This document shows, piece by piece, positions 1 to 5,165 of a stretch of 7,841 nucleotides of DNA. The notes below the pieces were generated by a model, which saw only the letters and a list, made by a program, of their open reading frames with translations, was not told the DNA's origin and searched no databases. Source of the DNA: Hungateiclostridiaceae bacterium UBA3934 (GTDB lineage Bacteria > Bacillota > Clostridia > Acetivibrionales > DTU013). The stretch lies in NCBI GenBank assembly GCA_002385815.1, contig DGEE01000067.1:1-7841 (forward strand). The letters are read 5' to 3'. How positions within the stretch are numbered: position 1 is the stretch's first letter; the number at the start of each line of letters is the position of its first letter. Made by a program: the position numbers and the translations under genes.

Positions 1-402
1 GAGCTTGATGCCAAGCCTGGATTCGAGCTTCTGCTTGACTTCAAGAGCTGTGGCGGCAGCCTGATCTATGTCATGTATCTGTCCGTCCACCATTGCCCTG
101 CTCTTATGCTCGCTGATCTCTGTGGCGATCACATGGAAAACATCGCCTTCCTGCATTCCGATCACACCGGCGATGTTGCGGGTACCTATATCCATGGCAA
201 ATACTATGTCATCCGGCACCAGATCCTGCATACTGACAGCAGCTTCTGCGTTTTTGTCTGCCAGCCTGATCACTCTGGCATTGCTTCTTCTTGTTTTCGC
301 GCTGCTTTTTCTCTCTGCTGCCTTTTTCCCGGCATTTGCGTTATTCACATTTCTTTTATTGCTTTTCTTTTCCGGGCTGGCACCACGATAATTATCCGCC
401 AC
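1..402 (-). CDS. FtsA-like actin-fold ATPase, 5' part only
   Basis: This is the N-terminal 134 codons of a protein that continues past the left edge. After about 65 residues comes an actin/FtsA phosphate-1 segment, VFAMDIGTRNIAGVIG, then the clostridial FtsA-like stretch EHKSRAMVDGQIHDIDQAA. FtsA-family proteins bind ATP and anchor or organise assemblies such as the FtsZ ring at the membrane; this clostridial branch is usually annotated as cell division protein FtsA, but its exact role is not established here. I chose the GTG at 402 because AGAGGTGA lies 7 nt before it; an in-frame ATG at 420 has no good ribosome site. The region before the actin fold is unusually basic and rich in Lys, Arg, Asn and Ala, with no membrane segment. 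A PilM-type or other FtsA paralogue is possible because the diagnostic C-terminal half is missing. The family call is fairly sure; the specific role is not. Confidence 0.8.
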   Translation of the reverse strand, partial: MADNYRGASPEKKSNKRNVNNANAGKKAAERKSSAKTRRSNARVIRLADKNAEAAVSMQDLVPDDIVFAMDIGTRNIAGVIGMQEGDVFHVIATEISEHKSRAMVDGQIHDIDQAAATALEVKQKLESRLGIKL

Positions 403-491
403 AGGGAAATCACCTCTCATTTCTGGACATTGCGGACTCTGCGCTGATTTTGCCGTTTTGCACAATTGTTTGTTATTGCAACTTATATTAA

Positions 492-499
492 TTCGACAA
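492..499 (-). promoter_or_regulatory. Candidate Spo0A box (TTGTCGAA)
   Basis: On the minus strand this reads TTGTCGAAT, an exact match to the Spo0A-box core TGTCGAA with matching flanks. It lies about 90 bp upstream of the FtsA-like start, where a -35 region or upstream activator site could be. A 7-mer of this kind is expected about once by chance over both strands of the window, so the single site is suggestive only. It gains weight from the similar boxes upstream of agrB. Confidence 0.35.
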
Positions 500-574
500 C
501 TAAAACATAAATCCTTCTCTCATTTCACCAATTAATTGCTGCTGTACTCCCTCTGCGGATATAAATGCGTCAAA

Positions 575-595
575 AGTCCCATTTTGTATGGGACT
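575..595. repeat. Perfect 8-bp inverted repeat, 5-nt loop
   Basis: AGTCCCAT and ATGGGACT flank the loop TTTGT. The arms are perfect. No T-run follows on the plus strand, so it is not a standard terminator for rightward transcription. It lies about 125 bp upstream of the regulator start and could be an operator for a dimeric repressor or a leader hairpin, if transcription starts upstream of it. Confidence 0.5.
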
Positions 596-652
596 GTAGT
601 CTGTAGGCATATTTTGTACTTTTCAACATTAGTTCATAATAGTATACTGTAC

Positions 653-682
653 TTGGCATTCACAAATTATGTAAATGATAAC
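653..682 (+). promoter_or_regulatory. Candidate sigma-A promoter for the regulator-kinase operon
   Basis: TTGGCA (five of six to the -35 consensus) lies 18 bp before GATAAC (four of six to the -10). Transcription would start near 689, giving a leader of about 30 nt that carries the ribosome site GGAAGGAG. A competing candidate is TTGTAC at 614-619, followed 17 bp later by TAATAG. Both are weak, so the choice is uncertain. Confidence 0.3.
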
Positions 683-718
683 CATGTTTTAGCTCCAACG
701 GGGAAGGAGAAGCAAAAA

Positions 719-1438
719 GTGCTGTCCATAGCAATTCTCGACGACAATATAAAGGTACTTGAGCAATACGAGGAACTGATCCCCCGCTGGTTTGCCAGGA
801 ACGGGATCAGAGGCCGCATCGTTACGGCTACTTCTGATTACAATGAATTTCTTGAAGCTGTAAGGGAACATTCAGTCAATGTGTGCATCATTGATATAAA
901 CCTCCGGTCTGAGATAACGGGTCTTTATGTGGCGAAAAAGATAAGACATGAAAACCTGAACACAGAGATCATTTTTTGTACAGGCATGCTGGAGTACATG
1001 CACAAAGCTTTTGACGTAAATGCATATCATTACATAATTAAACCGGTAGGAGCAAATCTTGAAAAATGCCTCGTGAAACTTGACAAAGAAATAGAAGCAA
1101 GGCAGAATAGAAAACATATACTTGAGTTGAAAACCAAGTCGAACATATATTATGTTGCCCACGATTCGATATCCCATATCATAAGGCAGGGCAGCAAATC
1201 GATAATATATTCATCAGGCAATGTTTATGAAGTGTATGAGAGTCTGGATTCACTGGTTGTCAGGCTTGATGCGGACAAATTCATAAGATGCTGCAGGTCT
1301 CAGATCATCAACAGAGATTATATAAAGCAGATAGACAGAATAAACAGGAAAATCATTCTGACAAACGGATATGAAGAAAAGCTCAGTCGATTGAAAACAT
1401 ATCGTCTTTTGAAAGGAGCTTCAGATAATGAGGGTTGA
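719..1438 (+). CDS. LytTR-family response regulator, AgrA type
   Basis: This 239-residue protein is the expected length for an AgrA/ComE-type regulator. Residues 1-120 form a receiver domain: acidic pair D8-D9, phospho-acceptor D59 in VCIIDINLRS, switch residue T88 in IIFCTGM and conserved K108 in YIIKPV. Residues about 130-235 form a LytTR DNA-binding domain with the typical FIRCCRSQIINRDYIKQID segment. LytTR regulators act as transcription factors on short direct repeats. I chose the GTG at 719 because GGAAGGAG sits 9 nt upstream and the fold starts there (VLSIAILDDN); the 61 codons upstream do not look coding. It overlaps the following kinase gene by 11 nt, so the two are translationally coupled partners. 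The agrBD genes lie just beyond the kinase on the other strand, so its input is probably the AgrD peptide. Its targets are not known from the sequence. Confidence 0.9.
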   Translation: MLSIAILDDNIKVLEQYEELIPRWFARNGIRGRIVTATSDYNEFLEAVREHSVNVCIIDINLRSEITGLYVAKKIRHENLNTEIIFCTGMLEYMHKAFDVNAYHYIIKPVGANLEKCLVKLDKEIEARQNRKHILELKTKSNIYYVAHDSISHIIRQGSKSIIYSSGNVYEVYESLDSLVVRLDADKFIRCCRSQIINRDYIKQIDRINRKIILTNGYEEKLSRLKTYRLLKGASDNEG

Positions 1439-2720
1439 CACATTGCTGATAAATATAATGTCCGCTTTTCTGGCAAGCCTGTATATTATCTATTTCCAAA
1501 GCATCATACGTGGACTGAAGCTGTCAAAAAACGTCAATGCCAGGTTTTCAATCATATTTGCCCTGCTCAATGGCATAGTCTCTTCTTTGTTGCACATGTC
1601 TGTGTACAAGCCTGTTGTACTGCTTTTACTGAGCACTGTTATGATCATGGTCCTGTTGAAAACAGGGTTCATCCAGGCATTTTTGTCCTTTTCACTCTAT
1701 ATAATAGGCTTAGCCATCGGCAATGCCTTCATTCCGCTCATAATAAGCGTATTATCTCCCGGCACGTCAGTGGAACAGGTTGTAGCTGATCCCCTGATGG
1801 CACTGGCAGGGAATCTTTTCACCAATCTCATCGTGTTTTTGCTATTTGTTCTGATAAAACCTATTAAGGATTATATCAAAATGCTGACCCGGGATAAATT
1901 CCTCCTTATACTGACAGCTGTTACCATAGTCGTTATAACCTCTACATTTGCAATGTACCTGTACACCATGACCCTTGACATTGTAGCCTGTCTCATAATT
2001 TCATCCATCAGCATTTCCTACTGTGTATTCATAATACTGATGTGGATCGCATCCCTCAGAAGAGTGATCCGGGATGAAGATCTGAAACACCAGAAATTCT
2101 ACAATGAATCACTCCGCTCCACTTTGTTCGAGCTGAGAAGGTTCAAGCATGACTGGATCAATAATCTGACAGTTATTGATTCGATGCTCAAGATGAACAA
2201 AATAGCCGAGCTTAAGCAATATGTATCTGAACTCATCGGACACTGCTGGTCCCATACAAATACACAGATCTATTCCATCAAAAATGCGGCTTTGTTCGGT
2301 ATACTGTCATCCAAAGTCAATCTTGCGCATGAAAAGGGCATTTCTGTAAATATGTCCGTTGCCGGCGAGATGGAAAATATATCCGGGATAAAGATATCTG
2401 ATTTTTGTGAAATAATCGGGATTTTCATGGACAATGCCATCGAGGAAGCATCTGTTTCTGACAGTGTGATAAATATAGACATGAGAGAAGGGGACAATTT
2501 CATAGAGATATCCATCTCAAATACCTGTACGACTACTCCGGATATGCAGAAACTAACAGTGGACGGCTACTCTACCAAAGGCGAAGGCCGAGGGATGGGG
2601 CTGGCAATAGCAGAAAAAATCATCTCCAGGTACAGGAATATCCTTCACATCACCACATATGAAAACAACATGTTCACACAAACCATAGAAATATTGAAAA
2701 CAGAAAAAAAGGGGGAATGA
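1428..2720 (+). CDS. GHKL sensor histidine kinase, AgrC type
   Basis: This 430-residue kinase begins with about seven hydrophobic segments (roughly residues 5-24, 40-58, 62-79, 84-109, 122-143, 157-179 and 184-210), the polytopic sensor seen in AgrC-type peptide receptors. The cytoplasmic part holds the phospho-acceptor H241 in RRFKHDWINNL, a variant H-box typical of this class, an N-box FMDNAIEEA (D335, N336) and a G-box GEGRGMGLAIAEKI around 385-396, as in the HATPase_c_5 family. It should autophosphorylate on H241 and pass the phosphate to D59 of the upstream regulator. The ATG at 1428 has GAAAGGAG about 9 nt before it and lies inside the regulator gene. The usual order, kinase before regulator, is reversed. 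Its stop codon lies in the loop of a hairpin that serves the convergent agrBD unit. That its ligand is the adjacent AgrD product is inferred from position and class. Confidence 0.9.
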   Translation: MRVDTLLINIMSAFLASLYIIYFQSIIRGLKLSKNVNARFSIIFALLNGIVSSLLHMSVYKPVVLLLLSTVMIMVLLKTGFIQAFLSFSLYIIGLAIGNAFIPLIISVLSPGTSVEQVVADPLMALAGNLFTNLIVFLLFVLIKPIKDYIKMLTRDKFLLILTAVTIVVITSTFAMYLYTMTLDIVACLIISSISISYCVFIILMWIASLRRVIRDEDLKHQKFYNESLRSTLFELRRFKHDWINNLTVIDSMLKMNKIAELKQYVSELIGHCWSHTNTQIYSIKNAALFGILSSKVNLAHEKGISVNMSVAGEMENISGIKISDFCEIIGIFMDNAIEEASVSDSVINIDMREGDNFIEISISNTCTTTPDMQKLTVDGYSTKGEGRGMGLAIAEKIISRYRNILHITTYENNMFTQTIEILKTEKKGE

Positions 2721-2727
2721 CCCCCTT
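2704..2727 (-). terminator. Intrinsic terminator of agrBD, spanning the kinase stop codon
   Basis: On the minus strand, AAGGGGG, loop TCATT and CCCCCTT form a 7-bp stem followed directly by a T-run ending in CTG, a textbook intrinsic terminator 16 nt after the agrD stop. On the plus strand the same stem is preceded by A residues and followed by TTGTCAG, so it lacks the U-tract needed to stop the kinase transcript. The loop contains the kinase TGA. Confidence 0.85.
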
Positions 2728-2728
2728 G

Positions 2729-2751
2729 TCAGTTGTCGCCCTTCAGTTGTC
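2729..2751. repeat. Short direct repeat TCAGTTGTC x2
   Basis: TCAGTTGTC occurs at 2729-2737 and 2743-2751, 14 bp apart, across the end of agrD. It could be a small tandem duplication of the agrD 3' end, since the minus-strand form GACAACTGA contains the stop. The core CAGTT resembles some LytTR sites, but the spacing (14, not 21) does not fit. Confidence 0.4.
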
Positions 2752-2889
2752 TTCTCTGATAAGTGCTTTCGGGCACTCCTTCTGGTAAAAGGTCCAGAAC
2801 CAGCATCCGTATGCAGAAACGGCAGATGCCACAAAAACTCCTGCCATAGCCAGCAAACATACGAGGACCTTGAAATAATTCTTTTTCAT
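2743..2889 (-). CDS. agrD: AgrD-type cyclic lactone autoinducer peptide precursor
   Basis: This 48-residue ORF is directly downstream of agrB. It has the three parts of an AgrD precursor: a short basic start and hydrophobic amphipathic leader (residues 1-26, ending ASAVSA), a Cys-started aromatic core (C29 in YGCWFWTFY) and an acidic-ended tail, QKECPKALIRED, matching the family pattern Y-Q/E-x-x-V-P-K-x-L. AgrB would cut after the core and form a thiolactone between C29 and the new C-terminus; export and leader trimming would give the signal peptide. By analogy with clostridial precursors the ring would be C29-T33 or C29-F34; the sequence does not decide which. A second Cys (C39) replaces the usual Val before the tail Pro. 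The start overlaps the agrB stop as ATGA, with a perfect ribosome site upstream. Its small size makes it easy to miss. The precursor call is strong; the mature peptide is inferred. Confidence 0.92.
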   Translation of the reverse strand: MKKNYFKVLVCLLAMAGVFVASAVSAYGCWFWTFYQKECPKALIREDN

Positions 2890-3482
2890 GTCGTCACCTC
2901 CTCTCTTCCATATTTATTTTTCGACATCCTGTATGCCAGAGGAGTCATAAACGAAGCCTGTACAAGACATGAAAACAGAATGATATTCGACCATACGACA
3001 GGAAGAAAGCAGGATGATGCAAACAATCCTGTCAGCAGCACAAAGCCTCCGATCCGCAGCTGCTTTCTCTGCTTTTCGGATTTGACAGGCTTTTGCGGCA
3101 GATCTGCCGGCGCATACAGATATGCGGTCAGATACGAAAAAGGAGCTATGATAACCAATAAGTATATGCGATCGATATTAATGAAGAGCGATGCTGCAAC
3201 AACACCGAAAACGATCGCAGAATGAGCAATCATGCATCCGAGTTGAGTTTTCGCATGGATACCTCCCAGCAATGTCCTCTGGATGCCGTAAATAACCACA
3301 ACTGCAGCTACATAAGGCAGGATCCGCAGGATAATGGAAACCGTAAGAATGATACTTATTTTGACTATCTCTGAAACTGTCATGTAAACGCCGTATTCTA
3401 TGATTTCGCGTCTTTCCTCTGCAATGCCATGCAAAGTAGCGTATATCATATCCGTCACGTATTTGCTGATTTTGTCAAACAT
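2886..3482 (-). CDS. agrB: AgrB-type accessory gene regulator, peptide-processing membrane endopeptidase
   Basis: This membrane cysteine protease, about 198 residues (the normal AgrB length), cleaves the AgrD precursor and cyclises its core. The family catalytic pair is present: RTLLGGIHAKTQLGC, with His and Cys seven residues apart (H76 and C83 from the chosen start), the spacing seen in S. aureus AgrB (H77, C84). Further hallmarks are the segment YAPADLPQKPVKSEKQRKQLR-like region after the third hydrophobic segment and about five to six membrane segments in all. It overlaps agrD by 4 nt, so the two form an operon. GTG 3491, ATG 3488 and ATG 3482 are all possible starts; I chose 3482 because GGGTGA lies 5 nt before it and an in-frame stop closes the frame just above 3491. 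It converges on the kinase gene instead of leading it, unlike the standard agrBDCA order. Function is secure by motif; the substrate is taken to be the adjacent AgrD. Confidence 0.93.
   Translation of the reverse strand: MFDKISKYVTDMIYATLHGIAEERREIIEYGVYMTVSEIVKISIILTVSIILRILPYVAAVVVIYGIQRTLLGGIHAKTQLGCMIAHSAIVFGVVAASLFINIDRIYLLVIIAPFSYLTAYLYAPADLPQKPVKSEKQRKQLRIGGFVLLTGLFASSCFLPVVWSNIILFSCLVQASFMTPLAYRMSKNKYGREEVTT
2894..2902 (-). promoter_or_regulatory. Perfect ribosome binding site for agrD inside agrB
   Basis: AGGAGGTGA is fully complementary to the 16S rRNA tail and places AGGAGG 7 nt before the agrD ATG. It lies within the last codons of agrB. This is much stronger than the site at the start of agrB, which suggests that the peptide precursor is made in excess over its processing enzyme. 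Confidence 0.8.
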
Positions 3483-3513
3483 CACCATCACCCATTTATA
3501 TTATACAGGCTGA

Positions 3514-3565
3514 TTCGACACTTCTCCAAAAAACTTATCGAACAGCACTTATCCTTTGTCGAAAG
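3514..3565. promoter_or_regulatory. Three phased TCGA-core boxes (Spo0A-box-like / LytTR-spaced repeats)
   Basis: TTCGACA at 3514-3520, TATCGAA at 3536-3542 and TTTGTCGAAA at 3555-3564 have TCGA cores at 3515, 3538 and 3559, 23 and 21 bp apart, so they lie on nearly the same face of the helix. The first and third are exact Spo0A-box cores (TGTCGAA on either strand); the second has one mismatch. Seen from the minus strand, the second and third are 9-bp direct repeats, TTTCGACAA and GTTCGATAA, separated by exactly 12 bp. That is the geometry known for LytTR regulators, although the bases do not fit the usual LytTR consensus. The boxes overlap the agrBD promoter candidate, so a bound protein would directly activate or block it. 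Either Spo0A or the window's own regulator could be the binder. Confidence 0.55.
3534..3562 (-). promoter_or_regulatory. Candidate agrBD promoter
   Basis: On the minus strand TCGACA (five of six to the -35 consensus) lies 17 bp before GATAAG (four of six to the -10). Transcription would start near 3527, about 45 nt before the agrB start. Both elements lie inside TCGA boxes, as in Spo0A-controlled promoters where the box overlaps the -35. A perfect TATAAT at 3500-3505 is too close to the start codon to give a normal leader. Confidence 0.4.
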
Positions 3566-3652
3566 CTTTTTTTTGGCATTTTAATGAATAAATATACCCT
3601 CCTGTCTCAGCCAACTTCACACTTTCCTGCTGTTTTTTCGTGCTTTTTAATA

Positions 3653-3678
3653 AATTTCCGGGCAATATCAGGGAAATT
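3653..3678. repeat. 7-bp inverted repeat AATTTCC / GGAAATT
   Basis: The arms AATTTCC (3653-3659) and GGAAATT (3672-3678) are separated by 12 bp. The repeat ends about 10 bp upstream of a perfect TTGACA, a typical place for an activator or repressor dimer. There is no U-tract of terminator type. Confidence 0.35.
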
Positions 3679-3688
3679 ATTATATATA

Positions 3689-3722
3689 TTGACAAATAAT
3701 ACACAAAGTGATATTTTATACT
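3689..3722 (+). promoter_or_regulatory. Candidate promoter for the 77-residue gene
   Basis: A perfect TTGACA at 3689-3694 is followed 17 bp later by a weak TATTTT (3712-3717) and 22 bp later by a good TATACT (3717-3722). A 22-bp spacer is unusual but is known from the Spo0A-activated spoIIG promoter. The minus-strand reading of the -35 region, TTTGTCAAT, is a near match to a Spo0A box. Transcription would start near 3725-3730, giving a leader of about 50 nt. Confidence 0.45.
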
Positions 3723-3776
3723 TGTTGCGTCATATTTATAAGTTGAAACGATGAAATGAAGTAAAGAGGTTATGAC

Positions 3777-4010
3777 ATGTTATCCGAATTAACTGAATGC
3801 ACTCTACTGATGCTGAAAGTCATCCATGGGATGTACAGTACACAGAGGATAACCTATGAAGAATTTGTAACCCACACAGAGAAAAAGCTTCAGTTCTTAT
3901 CTGAAAATGTATCACACTTTACATCTGAAGCCGAGAGAAAAAACGCATATGACATAATATGCAAATGCAGTTCCATACTGTCTGCCAACAAGACGGCTGT
4001 CTTGCAGTGA
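3777..4010 (+). CDS. Small protein of unknown function, 77 residues
   Basis: I do not recognise this protein. It starts at an ATG with AGAGG 7 nt upstream and a promoter-like region before it, which favours a real gene. The sequence looks all-helical and charged, with no signal peptide or membrane segment: a hydrophobic first helix (residues 2-18), a segment TYEEFVTHTEKKLQFL (26-41) and a last helix with two close Cys (C62, C64). C8 is the third Cys. Three Cys are too few and too spread out for a standard zinc-binding motif. It is transcribed away from agrBD from the shared control region and converges on murG, so it stands alone. It could be an output or modulator of the agr circuit, for example a small partner-binding protein, but only position suggests this. 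It could also be an unrelated single gene. Confidence 0.65.
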   Translation: MLSELTECTLLMLKVIHGMYSTQRITYEEFVTHTEKKLQFLSENVSHFTSEAERKNAYDIICKCSSILSANKTAVLQ

Positions 4011-4080
4011 AGCAGTCAGATGCCTGTTACATTTCCATGCAGTTTCAGTCTTATGAGCTGTTCATTCAGTATGCCTGCAT

Positions 4081-5160
4081 TTACCTTTTATCCGCATACC
4101 TCATGATAGTCGATATTACAGCCTGCACACCGCTGTCGCCGGTACCTTTTTTCATTGATGCGGTATAGCGTTCAGCATTGTTCCACAAATCATATATGGC
4201 ATGTATCAGTGATCCACTGTCCAAATTTTCTTCAGTCAGGACTTTACTGTAGCCCTGCTTTTCAAAAGAAGCGGCATTTAATATCTGGTCTCCCCGACTG
4301 GCAGCTCTGGATAAGGGAATAAGCAAATTTGGCTTTTTCAATGCAAGCAGTTCGAACAGAACAGTGGCACCTGCTCTTGATAAAACCAGATCAGCCAGGG
4401 CAAATAAATGAGGCTGTTCCTCATTCACATACTCGAATTGCTTATATCCGTTTATTCCATTCAGCTCTTTCTTTATATTGCCTTTCCCGCAAATGTGACA
4501 GACGTTGAAATCCTTCAGCAGTCTGTCGAGTACGCTCCTTACCGCATTATTGATATTCTCTGAGCCAAGGCTGCCTCCGATTACCATGAGGACAGGCTTG
4601 GCATCCCTGAACCCGCATATGCTTCTCCCTGTTCGCCTGTCTCCTTCCAGGAGACATTGTCTTATGGGGATCCCTGTCTTTATTCCTTTGCCTTCAGGTA
4701 TGTATCGCTCTGTTTCAGGGAATGTGTAGCATACAGCTTTGGCAAACGGCATTGAAAGCTTGTTGGTAAGACCCGGCGTTATATCGGATTCATGTATGAT
4801 GACAGGGATCCTTCTCATCCAGGCAGCCCAAACCACAGGACAGGATACAAAACCTCCCTTGCTGAAAACAACGCAGGGCTTCAGCCTGCCGAGCAGTGTG
4901 TATGCCTGAAGAAATCCCGTTACGACTCTGAAAACATCTGTAAAGTTTTTTACGTCAAAGTACCTGCGAAGCTTGCCCGCGCTGATTTCATAATAAGGTA
5001 TCCCCTCTTTAAGAATCAGTTCCTTCTCGATCCCATTGCGCGAGCCTATGTAACAAATACTGAAGCCTTCCCGTTCCAGATAAGGCTTCAGTGCGATATT
5101 GGGCGTCACATGTCCGGACGTGCCGCCTCCTGTCAGGACTATAACCTTTTCTTCATCCAT
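4081..5160 (-). CDS. murG: MurG, UDP-GlcNAc:lipid I N-acetylglucosaminyltransferase
   Basis: MurG adds GlcNAc from UDP-GlcNAc to lipid I to give lipid II on the inner face of the membrane, the last cytoplasmic step of peptidoglycan synthesis. At 359 residues it has normal length and the GT-B two-domain layout: N-terminal glycine loop LTGGGTSGHVTPN (9-21), the acceptor-side segment IIHESDITPGLTNKLS, a second glycine loop MVIGGSLGSENIN, and the UDP-GlcNAc site LVLSRAGATVLFELLALKKP followed by GDQILNAASF. The HESD form of the acceptor segment is typical of one Firmicutes subtype. The ATG at 5160 is 5 nt after the channel gene stop. A TTG at 5169, overlapping that stop as TTGA, is a real alternative because GGGGGA lies 5 nt before it. 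It is the last gene of the pit-DUF47-mscS-murG run, away from the usual mra/mur/fts cluster, so it may be a second copy. I saw no strong terminator after it. Confidence 0.93.
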   Translation of the reverse strand: MDEEKVIVLTGGGTSGHVTPNIALKPYLEREGFSICYIGSRNGIEKELILKEGIPYYEISAGKLRRYFDVKNFTDVFRVVTGFLQAYTLLGRLKPCVVFSKGGFVSCPVVWAAWMRRIPVIIHESDITPGLTNKLSMPFAKAVCYTFPETERYIPEGKGIKTGIPIRQCLLEGDRRTGRSICGFRDAKPVLMVIGGSLGSENINNAVRSVLDRLLKDFNVCHICGKGNIKKELNGINGYKQFEYVNEEQPHLFALADLVLSRAGATVLFELLALKKPNLLIPLSRAASRGDQILNAASFEKQGYSKVLTEENLDSGSLIHAIYDLWNNAERYTASMKKGTGDSGVQAVISTIMRYADKR

Positions 5161-5165
5161 TCGAC

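Larger units (their letters stand above)
403..718. other. Divergent intergenic region
   Basis: About 316 bases separate the FtsA-like gene (leftward) from the LytTR regulator gene (rightward), so the stretch should hold two outward promoters. It contains one exact Spo0A-box core (492-498), a perfect 8-bp inverted repeat (575-595) and several weak sigma-A-like elements (for example 614-642 and 653-682). An open frame runs in from 536 to the regulator gene, but it has no ribosome site and no regulator-like residues, so I read it as untranslated leader. No RNA gene or mobile element is visible. Confidence 0.6.
3483..3776. other. Divergent control region between agrB and the 77-residue gene
   Basis: This AT-rich region of nearly 300 bases holds two divergent promoter candidates, three TCGA-centred boxes on the agrB side and a 7-bp inverted repeat on the other. 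It has long A/T runs and no convincing coding frame: a 56-codon frame at 3584-3754 lacks a ribosome site and covers the promoter elements. No RNA gene was recognised. Confidence 0.6.

Noticed and set aside
68..491. Plus-strand frames of 66-124 codons at the left edge
   Set aside because: They are antisense to the FtsA-like coding region, which has a recognisable family sequence, and they look like no known protein.
629..637. TTAGTTCAT, eight of nine to a general LytTR half-site, upstream of the regulator
   Set aside because: No second copy is found 21 bp away on either side, so the required direct repeat is missing.
536..718. N-terminal extension of the regulator frame by 61 codons
   Set aside because: It has no ribosome site, the residues are not like a receiver domain, and the GTG at 719 has a strong site and sits exactly at the start of the fold.
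2553..2834. 93-codon minus-strand frame overlapping agrD and the kinase end
   Set aside because: It is out of frame with agrD, antisense to the conserved kinase G-box, and reads through the terminator hairpin.
2920..2926. Exact TGTCGAA core inside the agrB 3' end
   Set aside because: It lies within codons of agrB (Met-Ser-Lys-Asn region) with no promoter near it, and one such match per window is expected by chance.
3500..3505. Perfect TATAAT on the minus strand as the agrBD -10
   Set aside because: Transcription would start only a few bases before the start codon, leaving no room for a ribosome site, and the -35 match is poor. A leaderless transcript cannot be fully excluded.
3534..3578. 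14-codon minus-strand basic mini-ORF (MPKKSFRQRISAVR) upstream of agrB
   Set aside because: There is no ribosome site and it overlaps the box and promoter elements, so it is probably chance.
3584..3754. 56-codon plus-strand frame starting ATG AAT AAA
   Set aside because: No ribosome site precedes it, the composition is that of AT-rich spacer, and it covers the promoter elements of the next gene.
3989..4004. CAAGAC-GGCT-GTCTTG hairpin near the end of the small gene, as a terminator
   Set aside because: It lies inside the coding sequence with only a 6-bp stem and no T-run on either strand.
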